Shown: positions 27,128 to 38,799, counted from the first letter of the stretch. The stretch is 64,000 nt of DNA from Rutidosis leptorrhynchoides (GCF_046630445.1 NC_092342.1:83235001-83299000), one strand, 5' to 3'. Program-made: numbers and translations. The notes: generated by a model not told the origin, from the sequence alone.

Positions 27128-28871
27128 ATGGCTTATTGCGCTGATTTTTCCAATGTTGGTTCTATTCCTTCGTCCATCTCGCTTGAATATGTAGTGCATC
27201 TCGTGAAGCGGTATCCTCCCATGAGATCATTGTCACCCGATGTTCCTAGTCGTTTAGATCGAGCTAACCGTTCTCCTGGTGGGAAGGTGCCCGTGTATAG
27301 CGTAGTTTTGAGCGGGGAAATATGCACATTCCTCCCACAAATTTTATTTTACGCGTGCTTTCTCATTTCAACATTGGTGTGGGTCAGCTAGACCCTGATA
27401 GCGCTTCTCGCCTCGTTGTATTCCAGATGTGGTGTAAGGCGCACAATTTTATTCCTACGGTGAACCTGTTCAAGAATATATTTTCTTTTGAGAGGCTCGA
27501 TACGGGCTGGTTCGCTTTTCGCGACAAGGTCCGTTTTACTGGTGAACCAACAGAGGGAAGTCCACCAGACTTGAAAGAACGCTAATTCTTCGTGGATGAT
27601 ACCTTCATCCCTATAGAGTTTTCGAACGTGGGCTCCTGGCAATATGGTTTTGACGGGAGCTTAAATTCAGCGCCACCTTTAAGTTCAAGAGAGCAGTCAA
27701 TGTTGGATAAGTGTGTGGGTCGCGTGATTCCCTTACGTGCGTATAGCAACAACGTGTTGTACGCCAGTGGGATATCCAAGCATTGGCCAGATCCCAGCTA
27801 CTATCCTCACTTTAGTCGCCATCTTCAAGGTATGTAGAACTTTCGACTTTCTTTTCTTTTACTTCTTCCTTAACGTCTTTGTCTTATGTTGACAACAATT
27901 CCCTTCTCCGAGTACCTTGAATTCTCTTCTTCCGTGTCTGTGGCGGTGGACCATATGCCTTTGGGGAAAGGCTTTTCGGCTAAGCGCCCTGTTACCGCAG
28001 CCTCTGCTTCTGGTTCTTCGCGCAGGAAAAAGAAGAAGGTTGTAGCACAGTATGCTGATTTATCCAAGCGGTGTCCCCGTGGGAAACTTGTTCTATCACA
28101 TAGTGACGTACTTGTTCAAAAGAAGCGTAAAAGACCGGCCGCTTCCTCTTCGTCAAAGCGCGCTCGTACTGGTATGTTCCGCATTTCCTTTGTTACGTAC
28201 TTTGCTTATGCGTTGACGTCACTCATCATTATTACTTCTATCCAGATGATGGGCGTGAGCCTAATATAAAAGGGGGCATGAACAAACCTCACCCATCCCC
28301 CATTCAAGTCGATAGTTATTCCTCTGTCGAAAAACAGTGCCCTAATTCGACGAGTTCTGCTAAAGGTAAGAGTGTCCAGAGTCCCGGGGCGAGCAATGGG
28401 TCTTATGGCGATGAAATGTCCATAATGAGGGACACCGTGATGAGCCTTTGCGGTAGGCTTGATAAGGCGCAGCAGGCCAACAAAAAGATACATGCGCAAC
28501 TACATTGTGCGAACCACCAAAATAGCGATCATGAGGAAACTATTCGTGCGCTTAAGGCACGGTGCGCTGATTCGGAGCGGTGGACGAAGTCGGCTGTTCA
28601 TGAGTTAGGGGTGTTAAAGGCAGGTTTCCCTCGCATAGTGGATCATGCTTTGAACAGCGATGTTGTGAATGATCGCTACGAGGATGCGTTAAAGGCCATA
28701 CAGGATGTTGAACGCCTCCACTTTTGGGACATTGTAAAGAAGCACATTCAGGTGCCCACCGTTCTTCCTAAAGCCATCCTGGATTGCCTAATTCCCGAGT
28801 CATGCGAAGCCGCCAAGGAAGCTTTCATAGCCTTGCGCCATATTCCTATTCCTCGGCTTGAGGAGTTGTAA
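27128..28871 (+). pseudogene. Antisense extra ORF of Tat-6 (putative gypsy-type transposon protein), with introns
   Basis: Starts MAYCADFSNVGSIPS at 27128, with a frameshift near 27310, then continues LSHFNIGVGQLDPDSASRL, FIPTVNLFKNIFSFERLDTGWFAF, TAA at 27583-27585, and on to HLQG at 27829. GTATGT at 27830 looks like a 5' splice site. A second exon (about 27886-28171) encodes a basic Lys/Arg/Ser segment. GTATGTTCC (28172) to TTCTATCCAG (28245) is a 74-bp intron that joins exons exactly in phase. The last exon to 28871 is a coiled-coil region. Overall resemblance is to the Pfam family of putative gypsy-type transposon proteins found as extra ORFs in Tat elements; function unknown. AATAAA occurs at 28988-28993. 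Confidence 0.65.
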
Positions 28872-29588
28872 CGTGATCCGCGAGTGACAACGCAAGATTT
28901 AGTAGATTCTAAGTTGTAGGTTTACTTTGTAATATCATAATGCGTTATAGCGCGTGTAATATTTTGTAGCATGTGTATTTTTGAAAAAATAAAAATATAT
29001 CATTGTGACGTGAGTTTGTGGTGCACCTATTGCTCGTATTATTGCTTTATTACCGATGACGTCATTATTTTTACTCTTGACATGTCATTGCTAATCTTTA
29101 TGTGCATTGATGTGCACTCAACACACACTTAGATCGCGCGCTCGTAGTCGCGTCTAAGAGTCTTCCAAACGTTCGTTTGGGACTGTGGTCAAGCGCGACT
29201 AACGCTTTTTTATGTATAGTCATGACTTGCAGATCCCTAGGTCTGCTCGAGTGGAACTAGGTCAACCCAATGACCATCACTCTCCGGTAAATAATCTAGT
29301 CTGTCTCCAAACAGACATCTTGCACACGGGAGCTAGGGAAAGCCATCCCTTGAAGAGGCCGGAACGCGCTAGTATGATACTGTGTGTGTGCAGTTTAAGT
29401 CAAGTAGCTCTTCTGCTTTCAAAGGCACAAGAAATAATCGACTGAAAATGACTTGTTGCTTTAATATAATCAAAAAGATGATTTTACAATGACGCAGTAC
29501 ACGATCGATCTACAAAGGCGCGTTCTTTTAGTAATTACATGTAAATCTAGACAAAGTAGGTGAGTGATCAATTCTCCTAATTTCTATA
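28872..29588. other. Tat-6 3' UTR between antisense ORF and pol
   Basis: No gene. Contains AATAAA at 28988-28993 as a likely poly(A) signal for the plus-strand ORF, and a hairpin GTCTGTCTCCAAACAGAC near 29300. Confidence 0.5.
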
Positions 29589-31504
29589 TTACATGTAGCA
29601 TTTGTTAAGCGCGGTAGCATGCCAGCTCTGCTTAATTGGATTACCCTTTAGCTCTGCCAGTTTGTAAGTTCCAGTGTTACTGATTCCAATGACCTTGTAA
29701 GGTCCCTCCCAGTTTGGCCCCAACTTTCCAGTGTTTTGGGCCCTGCTCGCTTGGTTGTCGTGCCACACAAGGTCTCCCACTTTGTATGACCTTGCCCGCA
29801 CACGCTTATCGTAATATTTTGCGATGCGTTGTTTATTGGCCGCTTCACGAATTGCCGCCATTTCTCTGCGTTCTTCCATGTAGTCCAAGTTGGTGCGCAG
29901 CTTTTCATCATTTCCCTCTTCACTGTATGACAACATTCTTTCTGTTGGGACGATTATCTCTGCTGGGATCACCGCCTCAGAGCCGTATACCAAGCTGAAC
30001 GATGTTTCTCCTATGCTATTTTTGTGCGTCGTTCTATGTGACCATAGGACTTTTGGTAACTCATCCACCTATCCGCTGCGCTTCATTCCTAACCTTGCTT
30101 TGATGGTGTGCACAATATCCCTGTTCGTAACCTCACATTGGCCATTAGCCTGAGGGTGCGCCACGAAGGTGAAACGTTGCTTGATGTTCAAATCCTGACT
30201 CCAACTGCGGAAGGGGTTGCCTTCGAATTGTGTTCCATTGTCGCTGACAATTTTGTTAGGTATTCCGAACCTACATACAATGCTTTCCCAGAAAAAATCT
30301 CGGATCCGCTTACTGGTGATGGTGCGCAGGGGTTTCGCTTCTACCCCTTTAGTGAAGAAGTCGATAGCGACCACTAGGTATTCAGCATTCCCAGCACCCT
30401 TTAGGAAAGGTCCTACTATGTCGATAGCCCAATTGCAGAACGGCCATGGTGACGTGATAGGTATCATTGGGTGTTGCAGCGCTCTGCTAACTGGTGCGTG
30501 CAATTGACATTCTTGGCAGACTCTTATCCTTTCTGCCGTGTCAGCGTACATCCTGGGGCAATAAGACCTTAGTCACTTAATCCTCTCAGTGACTGTCCTC
30601 GATCTAGAGTGTAATCCACAAGATCCTTTGTGAAGCTTGTCAATAATTGTGGCGGCCTCCTTGGGTCCCACGCAGCGCAAGGAGGCGCCTAGATAAGATT
30701 TCCGATATAGGACCTCCCCTCACAGTTCATAATTTGGCGCTTTCACCCTGATCTTCATTGCTTCCTTCTCGTTTTCAGGTAAGGACCCAGTTCGCAGGAA
30801 TTCTATGATGTCTGTCATCCAAGTCGCTTCTTCCTCTTCGACAGATGCAACTGTTACCTCAGGCTTAGTGGATTTCTTGAAAACTTGTTCTACTAGTAGC
30901 TTCTTTTCCAAATGGTTGAAGGTGAGAGCTACCAACTTACTAAGTACGTCCGCCTGTTTGTTCTGACTCCTAGGGATTTGACTGATTCTGAAGTCGATGA
31001 ATATATCCGCTAGAGAGTGGACCAGAGCTAGGTATGATTGCATGGATTTTTCATTGGCGTCGAACGTGCCATTTATCTGATTAGCGACTAATTGCGAATC
31101 CACATAGGCTTGTAGCTTTTTTACTCCCAACTCCCGGGCTATATGCATCCCTGCTAATAGTGCCTCATATTCTGCCTCGTTGTTTGTCATCTTAAAGTTA
31201 AACATCAGCTCGTATGTATGCTCTTGCTGATGCGGACCTGTGAGGATTAAACCTGCTCCAGCGCCCTCGGAGCTTGCTGCGCCGTTGTTATAGAGCTCCC
31301 ATAGTTCGGGAGAAGGCGCGAGGAGTAGTTCAGAGTCGTAGATCACCGGTATATCAGCGGCTGTTTCGGCCAGATAGTCGGCCATTACCTGTCCCTTAAT
31401 AGCGCTGCTAGCGCAATACACAATTTCGTGTTCGCCCAGCTCTATCGCCCATTTGGTCAGTCTTCCCGATATTTCTGGCTTGTAGAGCAGTTGTCGAATA
31501 GGTT
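29589..31504 (-). pseudogene. Tat-6 pol: Tat-type RNase H and integrase
   Basis: A single minus-strand frame with stops at 30720-30722 (TGA), near 30575, and at 30069-30071 (TAG). From 31504: YKPEISGRLTKWAIELGE and KGQVMADYLAE, the tether before the second RNase H. That RNase H has LYNNGAASSEGAGAGL where catalytic Asp of the usual TDGA is Asn, then NNEAEYEALLAG, YVDSQLV and NKQADVLSKL. Integrase shows H/H..CQEC, the AIDIVGPF Asp, SDNGTQF and the Glu-containing QCEVTNRDI, followed by KVLWSHRTT and the C-terminal GPNWEGPYKVI. The frame continues upstream at 32155-32228 after hAT-7. Confidence 0.88.
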
Positions 31505-32154
31505 TAGGGATGGCAATGGATCGGATATGGATCGGGTGAGGCCGTATCCATATCCATATCCATTTATTTTTTTTAGTTTTCATCCATCCATATCCATATC
31601 CGTCGGGTGAAGCGGGTTAATGGATAATTATCCATATCCATTTAAATTTATCTTATTTTTAACAATTATAAGCGGTGGTTCATTATATACGATCAAAAGT
31701 AATATTTTTTTAATAGTTTATGCAACCGAAAGTCACATTTTTACTAATCTATATAACAAATATTCAATAAATAGTCTATTAAATGTGTAAAGATATCGAC
31801 ATGTAAGTTGCTTACTTTTAGTTACATGGAATCACATTTAAACCACCAAATTACGATAAATACATTTAAATTAAACAAAACAAAATATAAGAATAAAGTT
31901 ATATTTTTAGAAAAAATATAATGAAAGATGAATATGAATATAATTAATGAAATATCACTACATAAATGATACTAATTTGAGTGATAAATTTATATATTTA
32001 GTTATTTCGGGTGGAAGCGGGTTCATCCATGGGTGAAATTTTTTTATCCATATCCATATCCATATCCATTTAGATCGTCCATATCCACGAATAATTGGAT
32101 GGATCGGATGGATATCCACTGGATTGGGTATCCATTGCCATCCCTAAATAGGTT
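31497..32154. mobile_element. hAT-7: hAT-type MITE with 8-bp TSD
   Basis: The element proper is 31505-32146 (642 bp); the range includes both TSD copies AATAGGTT (31497-31504 and 32147-32154). Termini TAGGGATGGCAATGGAT and CCATTGCCATCCCTA are inverted repeats. The 8-bp TSD and TIR start fit hAT. Tandem TATCCA words near both ends (for example about 31545-31600 and 32045-32085) look like subterminal transposase-binding repeats. No transposase ORF. The pol frame of Tat-6 resumes at 32155 once the insertion is removed. Confidence 0.92.
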
Positions 32155-32228
32155 GGTTAGTGAGCACCGTGATCGGGTGCGCTTGAAAATACATGCGTAG
32201 GCGGCGGGAAGTGATGACGAGCGCGTAC
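32155..32228 (-). pseudogene. Tat-6 pol, fragment upstream of hAT-7
   Basis: The minus strand encodes ALVITSRRLRMYFQAHPITVLTN, the end of the first RNase H domain, in phase with 31504 after removal of the MITE and one TSD. It ends abruptly where LTR-8 begins. Confidence 0.85.
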
Positions 32229-33371
32229 TGTAACAACCCTGCTTTTTTCGTTACTTCCGTTAACCTTCCGTTAGTTTATTTAACGGCGATTACTTGACTT
32301 TTATGTGTTTATGTGTAATAAATACATACCTGATCATTGAAGGGTGACAATAATTAATATGGGTTAATATTAATTCGAATAAATATTTCGGATAATGAAA
32401 TACGATAAAAACGATACGGTTTTGATAAATACTTTTTGAGCAACGAAACGCTCGGGTTTATTTTAATAATTAATTTATTAATTATTAACTTTTTAAAAAT
32501 AATTAATTTTATTGGGTTTTTAATAAATTAACGTTTGGTTGCGTTTAACGATCGGTTTAGCGTTCCGGGCCTTCGGTACGATTAAACGGCACTTGAAACG
32601 AGCCACGATTACAAGGAATTGCAAAACACGAGCCCGGGAGTCACCCCCATGGGCCATTCGGCCGAAGACCCCCTCCCCACCCCTTTTATTTTAAAAACTT
32701 GCAACTTGGAGGACTTAAGTGCAATTTAGGAGAACTAGGGTTAGCATAAATACTTGTATTAAACCTAAAATTAGATAAAACTCTCACAAGAAAAGATACC
32801 AGTCGAATTTTTGGCTCCTCCCACCCCCTTGGCTGCCGTTGACTTCCATCACCACTACCACCATCAAAAATTTAATTTTTGCCCTAGCCTTGAACATCAA
32901 AGTTGCAATTCGTGTTATCCTCTACGCGTGTGTGTAATTCTTTTCGCAATTAGAAGTATAATTAGCTAAACCCTAATCTTAAAAATCTGATTTTTTTAAT
33001 GTTTCATAGTTATGTTGTCAATTGCTCAAGTCTATACGCGTACATGTTAATGGTTATCGTTAATTTGATCGTTTGATGTGTTGGGGTTTAAAACCGAATT
33101 GTTTATAGCATGATCAGTGAATTTTGATTTTTCAAATGCATGATATTTTGTGTTAATTAGATTCCTTGCGAAAAACTATTGATTTTAGGCTTTGGATTCG
33201 CGTGATTTCGTTCCCGGATGATCAAGTTATGTCCATTTGAATTAACGTTGTGTTTTTGTTGTGTAATCAGAAATCTGGGTTTGATAGACCACGAATTGGC
33301 ATGTGAAAATTATACCACTGGAAATATAATTTAAAAACACTCAAGTTACACTAGGATATCATGTCGTTTGC
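32229..33371 (+). repeat. LTR-8: outer LTR, left portion
   Basis: Begins TGTAACAACCCTGC at 32229 in the middle of Tat-6 pol, so it is the edge of another LTR element inserted in Tat-6. It has a possible TATA-like GCATAAATAC near 32755. It is interrupted by Tekay-9 at 33371 (TSD TTTGC at 33367-33371). No coding sequence seen. Strand is inferred from the TATA-like position only. Confidence 0.6.
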
Positions 33372-33394
33372 TGTAGTGACTCGAACTTTTCTAT

Positions 33395-33432
<38 letters not shown>

Positions 33433-36400
33433 TGAGATTGATATTTACATGACTAAATGTTTCCAACGTGTTAAGCAATCAAACTTGTTAAGACTTGATT
33501 AAATGAAATAAGTTTCATATAGACAATTGATCACCCAAGTTGACCGGCGATTCACGAACGTTACAAATGTGTAAAAACTACATGTTGTGGTATATATAGT
33601 CATATATATATGGTTGACATGAGATTATAATGAGTAAGTATCTCACTAAGTATATTAACAATGTGTGATATACATAAGAAATGAGATTACTAAGTTAAGA
33701 AACTCGAAATGATATATATAACGATTATCATTATGATAACGTCTACTAAATACATATGTATCATATTAAGATATTGATACACTATATTTAACATGATAAA
33801 ATGATATTTAAATATATCATTAAGTGTGTTAACAATGAACTGCATATGTAAAAACAAGACTACTAACTCAAGAGTTACGAAACGAGACTTATATGTAACG
33901 ATTATCGTTGTAACGATATTTTAATGTATATATCATATTAAGAGATATTCATACATCATAATATAATGATTACATAATAATTTAACATCTCATTTGATAT
34001 AATAAACATTGGGTTAACAACATTAATTGAGATCGTTAACTTAAAGGTTTCAAAACAACACTTACATGTAACGACTAACGAAGACTTAACGACTCCATTA
34101 GAATGTATATACATGTTGTGTTTTGATATGTATTCTTACACTTTTGAAAGACTTCAAGACACATATCAAAGTACTTCTACTTAACAAAAATGCTTACAAT
34201 TACATCCTCGTTCAGTTTCATCAACAATTCTACTCGTATGAACCCGTATTCATACTCGTACAATACACAGCTTTTAGATGTATGTACTATTAGTATATAC
34301 ACTCCAATGATCAGCTCTTAGCAGCCCATGTGAGTCACCTAACACATGTGGGAACCATCATTTGGCAACTAGCATGAAATATCTCATAAAATTACAAAAA
34401 TATTAGTAATCATTCATGACTTATTTACATGAAAACAAAATTACATATCCTTTATATCGAATCCATATACCAACGACCAAAAACACCTACAAACACTTTC
34501 ATTCTTCAATTTTCTTCATCTAATTGATCTCTCTCAAGTTCCATCTTCAAGTTCTAAGTGTTCTTCATAAATTCCATAAGTATAGTTTCATAAAAATCAA
34601 GAATACTTCCAAGTTTGCAAGTCTACTTCCAAGCTTTCTAATCCATTCCAAGTAATCATCTAAGATCAAGGAATCTTTGTTATTTATAGTAGGTTATCTT
34701 TCTAATTCAAGGTAATATTCATATTCAAACTTGATTCAATTTTTACAACTATAACAATCTTATTTCGAGTGAAAATCTTACTTGAAATGTTTTCGTGTCA
34801 TGATTCTGCTTCAAGAACTTTCAAGCCATCCAAGGATCCTTTGAAGCTAGATCCATTTTTCTCATTTCCAGTAGTTTTATCCAGAAAACTTGAGGTAGTA
34901 ATGATATTCATAACATCATTCAATTCATACATATAAAGCTATCTAGTTCAAAGGTTTAAACTTGTAATCACTGGAACATAGTTTAATTAATTCTAAACTT
35001 GTTCGCAAACAAAAGTTAATCCTTCTAAATTTACTTTTAAAATAAACTAAACACATGTTCTATATCTATATGATATGCTAACTTAATGATTTAAAACCTG
35101 AAAACACGATGAACACCATAAAATCGGATATACGCTGTCGTAGTGAAACCGGGGGCTGTTTTGGTTTGGATAATTAAAAACTATGATAAACTTTGATTTA
35201 AAAGTTATTCTTCTGGGAAAATGATTTTTCATATGAACATGAAACTATATCCAATAATCTTGGTTAAACTCAAAGTGAAAGTATGTTTTTCAAAATGGTC
35301 ATCAAGATGTCGTTCTTTCGACGGAAATGACTACCTCTTTAGTAATTGACATGTAACTTAAATTTCCGACTATAAACTTATACTTTTTCTGTTTGGATTC
35401 TTAAATTAGAGTTCAATATGAAATCATAGCAATTTGATTCACTCAAAATGGATTTAAAATGAAGAAGTTATGGGTAAAACAAGATTTGATATTTTTGATC
35501 TTTTTAGCTACGGGAAATGTTTAACAAATCTATACAAATCATATCCTAGCTAACTTATATTGTATTATACATGTATTCTAATATATTATGTAATCTTGGG
35601 ATACCATAGACACGTATGCAAATGTTTTGACATATCATATCGACCCATGTATATATATTATTTGGAACAATCATAGACACTCTATATGCAGTAATGTTGG
35701 AGTTAGCTATACAGGGTTGAGGTTGATTCCAAAAATATATATACTTTGAGTTATGATCTAGCCTGAGACGTGTATACACTGGGTCGTGGATTGATTCAAG
35801 ATAATATATATCGATTTATTTCTGTACATCTAACTGTGGACAACTAGTTGTAGGTTATTAACGAGAACAGCTGACTTAATACACTCAAATCTTTAAAACA
35901 TAATAAAAATGGTTGTAATTAGATTTTGATCATACTTTGATATATATGTACATATTTGTATAGGTTCGTGAATCGATCCGTGGCCAAGTCTTATTTCTGA
36001 GGAAGGAAATATCTGTGAAAGTGAGTTATAGTCCCACTTTTAAAATCTAATATTTTTGGGATGAGAATACATGCAGGTTTTATAAATGATTTACAAAATA
36101 GACATAAGTACGTGAAACTACATCTATGGTTGAATTATCTAAATCGAATATGCCCCTTTTTATTAAGTCTGGTAATCTAAGAATTAGGGAACAGACACCC
36201 TAATTGACGCGAATCCTAAAGATATATCTATTGGGCCTAACAAACCCCATCCAAAGTACCGGATGCTTTAGTACTTCGAAATTTATATCATATCCGAAGG
36301 GTGTCCCGGAATGATGGGGATATTCTTATATATGCATCTTGTTAATGTCGGTTACTAGGTGTTCACCATATGAATGATTTTTATCTCTATGTATGGGATG

Positions 36401-36851
36401 TGTATTGAAATATGAACTCTTGTGGTCTATTGTTACGATTTGATATATATAGGTTAAACCTATAACTCACCAACATTTTTGTTGACGTTTAAAGCATGTT
36501 TATTCTCAGGTGAATACTAAGAGCTTCCGCTGTTGCATACTAAAATAAGGACAAGATTTGGAGTCCATGTTTGTATGATATTGTGTAAAAACTGCATTCA
36601 AGAAACATATGTCGATGTAATATATTTCTATTGTAAACCATTATGTAATGGTCATGTGTAAACAGTATATTTTAGATTATCATTATTTGATAATCTACGT
36701 AATGATTTTAAAACCTTTATTGACAAAATAAAGGTTATGGTTGTTTTAAAAATGAATGCAGTCTTTGAAAAACGTCTCATATAGAGGTCAAACCTCGCAA
36801 CGAAATCAATTAATATGGAACGATTATAATCAATATGAACGGGACATTTCA
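33372..36851 (+). repeat. 5' LTR of Tekay-9
   Basis: 3480 bp, TGTAGTGACTCGAAC...GAACGGGACATTTCA. From 33647 it holds about three degenerate tandem units of roughly 175-180 bp (starts near 33647, 33821 and 34002), each with a GTTAACAA-like word. The last ~890 bp match the NonAuto-2 LTR. An open frame at 35555-35779 on the minus strand is duplicated in the other LTR and has no domain. Confidence 0.95.
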
Positions 36852-36853
36852 GT

Positions 36854-36865
36854 TGGTATCCGAGC
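36854..36865 (+). other. PBS of Tekay-9, one mismatch
   Basis: TGGTATCCGAGC: the tRNA-iMet PBS with A-to-C at position 8. It begins two bases after the LTR end. Confidence 0.9.
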
Positions 36866-37060
36866 GTTGGTCTTAGAGAACCAGAAAATTTGCATTAGTG
36901 TATCTTATCGAGTTTGTTAGGATGCATTAGTGAGTCTGGACTTCGACTGTGTTTTCTTTAAAAATGACTGCGTAACATTTTTGTTGGAAACTATATATTA
37001 TTAACATGTAAATATTATGTGATATATTAATCTCTTAACATGTTTGATATTGTGTGATAG

Positions 37061-37654
37061 ATGTCTACCTCTAGCACAAATCCCATTGACTCACCTAATA
37101 ATAACGAAGAGTCGAATATATATTGGCAAGATTCACAAGTTCCCGAAGAATCAGAAGAAGAGGAAACGGAACCGGAAGAAGAGGAACCGGAAGAAGAGGA
37201 GGTTCCGGAGGGGGGAATAGTAGAAACCACAGAAAACCGGTCAAATAAAAGAAAATCCTCAACCAATGGACCAAAGTTAATAATGGTCAATGGTGTTTCC
37301 GCTAAGGAAGCAAAATATTGGGAAAATTACCAATTTTCCGATGAATCGGATCCTGATGAGGATTCCGATGATGTTATAGAAATTACCCTGACCCAATTTA
37401 ATGAGGCAAAAGAAAATAATAAGGGAAAAGGCATCAAAATAGAGAAATCTAATTCCGACCCCGATGAACTTTATATGTACCGTCAACACCCGTATTTTCA
37501 ATATCGTGACAATAACCCGGGAACCTCTAAACCACCAGGTTTTTCTAAACCAATGTGGAAAATGACGGCTCGTATTAGAGGAACATCATATATCCCTAGA
37601 AAATTAGGAAAAAGAACCAAGTCCGAAGAAGAAGAAACCAGTGATTCAGATTAG
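37061..37654 (+). CDS. Tekay-9 acidic accessory ORF, 197 aa
   Basis: Intact frame MSTSSTNPIDSP to TSDSD. Residues about 25-50 are almost entirely Glu/Pro (EESEEEETEPEEEEPEEEE); a second acidic patch follows (SDESDPDEDSDD), then a Lys/Asn-rich stretch, and a basic C-terminal part (KMTARIRGTSYIPRKLGKR) closing with more acidic residues. No known domain recognised; it may be nuclear or chromatin-binding by composition, which is only a guess. It sits between PBS and the F-box gene. Unlike gag-pol it has no stop, which may reflect chance or its low complexity. Confidence 0.55.
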   Translation: MSTSSTNPIDSPNNNEESNIYWQDSQVPEESEEEETEPEEEEPEEEEVPEGGIVETTENRSNKRKSSTNGPKLIMVNGVSAKEAKYWENYQFSDESDPDEDSDDVIEITLTQFNEAKENNKGKGIKIEKSNSDPDELYMYRQHPYFQYRDNNPGTSKPPGFSKPMWKMTARIRGTSYIPRKLGKRTKSEEEETSDSD

Positions 37655-37783
37655 AGGGGTGTGAGCATGTTGTGTAATAAATGTATTGTAGTGTGCTTGT
37701 ACTTTTATGTTCTATGTAAAAATTGCTTGTATTGTTTGTTATTACGAATCTAATCCTCGTCTATTTTACAGTATAAAAACAAA

Positions 37784-38476
37784 ATGGACGTTAAGGGTAG
37801 ACAACCGAATATTTTAGAAGACCTACCAGAGGATATGATTGAGGAAATCTTGTCTAGAGTCGGTCAGAATTCATTAGCACATTTAGTTATGGCGAAATTA
37901 ACTTGTCAAACATTTGAAAGACTTTCCAGAAATGCCTTAGTTTATAAAAGGCTTTCCTTTGATAGGTGAGGTATATCACATTGGGGAGACTTTAAGTTAC
38001 GCCGTGTTTTCTTTAAAGCGTTAAATGCGGGGAACCCAAATGCAATTTTACGCTACGGGTTAAGAACCTATTTTGACTCAACATATCCCAACATAGGATT
38101 TTGTGAATTAGAAAAAGCTTCTAACATGCAACATAAAGAAGCATGTTATGCTTACGGGTTAGTAATGTTCGCTTCTTACCAAAGTGAGAAAAAGAACATC
38201 GGATTGCAGCTTTTAAATAAAACTTTCCCACAAGTGACGGATTCAGTAGTTGGGGTGAGAAACAAGGTTTTTAGATTATTACGGGGCTGTTGGACATTAC
38301 GAAACCCTCGTCCTTTTGACGACATTACAACATGCTGCCTAGCCAATGGTCATAACGATTATTTTCCACAAGACCAAGGATGGGAAGTCGTCTTAGTAAA
38401 ACCAGAATGCATGACTTGTTTCTGGACTTATGAATTACGTGTCTTTATTTCCATTGCTGAACAACTTGCGTATTAA
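37784..38476 (+). pseudogene. Captured F-box protein gene with SEL1-like region (At1g67623/At2g35280-like)
   Basis: One 231-codon frame from MDVKGRQPN to the final TAA, broken only by TGA at 37967-37969. Residues about 14-60 are an F-box (LPEDMIEEILSRV, then LAHLVMAKLTCQTFERL and VYKRLSF). After the stop the same frame encodes ALNAGNPNAILRYGL and LEKASNMQHKEACYAYGLVM, helical pairs typical of SEL1-like repeats. The end has CMTCFWTYELRVF, like the Cys-rich end of the F-box At1g67623/At2g35280 group. Such proteins are SCF ubiquitin-ligase substrate adaptors of the host, not retrotransposon proteins. The TGA could come from CGA by one C-to-T change. Single-exon form does not tell whether capture was via RNA or DNA. 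Confidence 0.85.
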
Positions 38477-38799
38477 CTAGATTTATCTTCAAAACTGTCC
38501 TGTATCATAGTGTACTATATTTCATGTTATATGTAATATAGCGAAGTTGTAAGTTTGAAGAATATTTGTATGTGATATATTATTATAATCAGTTTTTCAT
38601 ATGGAATTGTAGTAGTTGAATTGTATATTAGCTACTAAGTATGAACTTAACGGGTAGGTAGTAACCGAATTTAAACTTATAAAATGCTAATATGAAGGAA
38701 AAGCTTTTATAAATGAGTTCATATTATGCTACGAGATACTATTGACTACTCTTAATATTCTGTATCATTAACTTGTTTCATTTGACTATTTTGAAGGAA
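38477..38799 (+). other. Tekay-9 gap between F-box gene and gag
   Basis: No gene. TTAACGGGTAGGTA at 38647-38660 is identical to the motif just before the 3' LTR (43363-43376). Confidence 0.7.

Larger units (their letters stand above)
26208..32228 (-). mobile_element. Tat-6: Tat/Retand-type Ty3/gypsy element, 3' portion
   Basis: In element orientation (minus): the RNase H connection at 32228, a second Tat-type RNase H, integrase, a 3' untranslated region holding an antisense ORF, a PPT of nine G, and a probable 3' LTR (about 26875 to 26208). The extra RNase H and the antisense extra ORF are hallmarks of the Tat lineage. The 5' part is cut off at 32228 by LTR-8 and should lie beyond the right edge of the window. 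hAT-7 interrupts pol. Multiple stops show it is dead. Confidence 0.8.

Noticed and set aside
29648..30507. Plus- and minus-strand ORFs overlapping Tat-6 integrase
   Set aside because: Out-of-frame shadows of the pol pseudogene, which has clear integrase motifs.
26208..33371. A host gene encoding the coiled-coil protein at 27886-28871
   Set aside because: It is linked to an upstream exon of the gypsy-type extra ORF family and lies within Tat-6; a retrotransposon origin explains it better.
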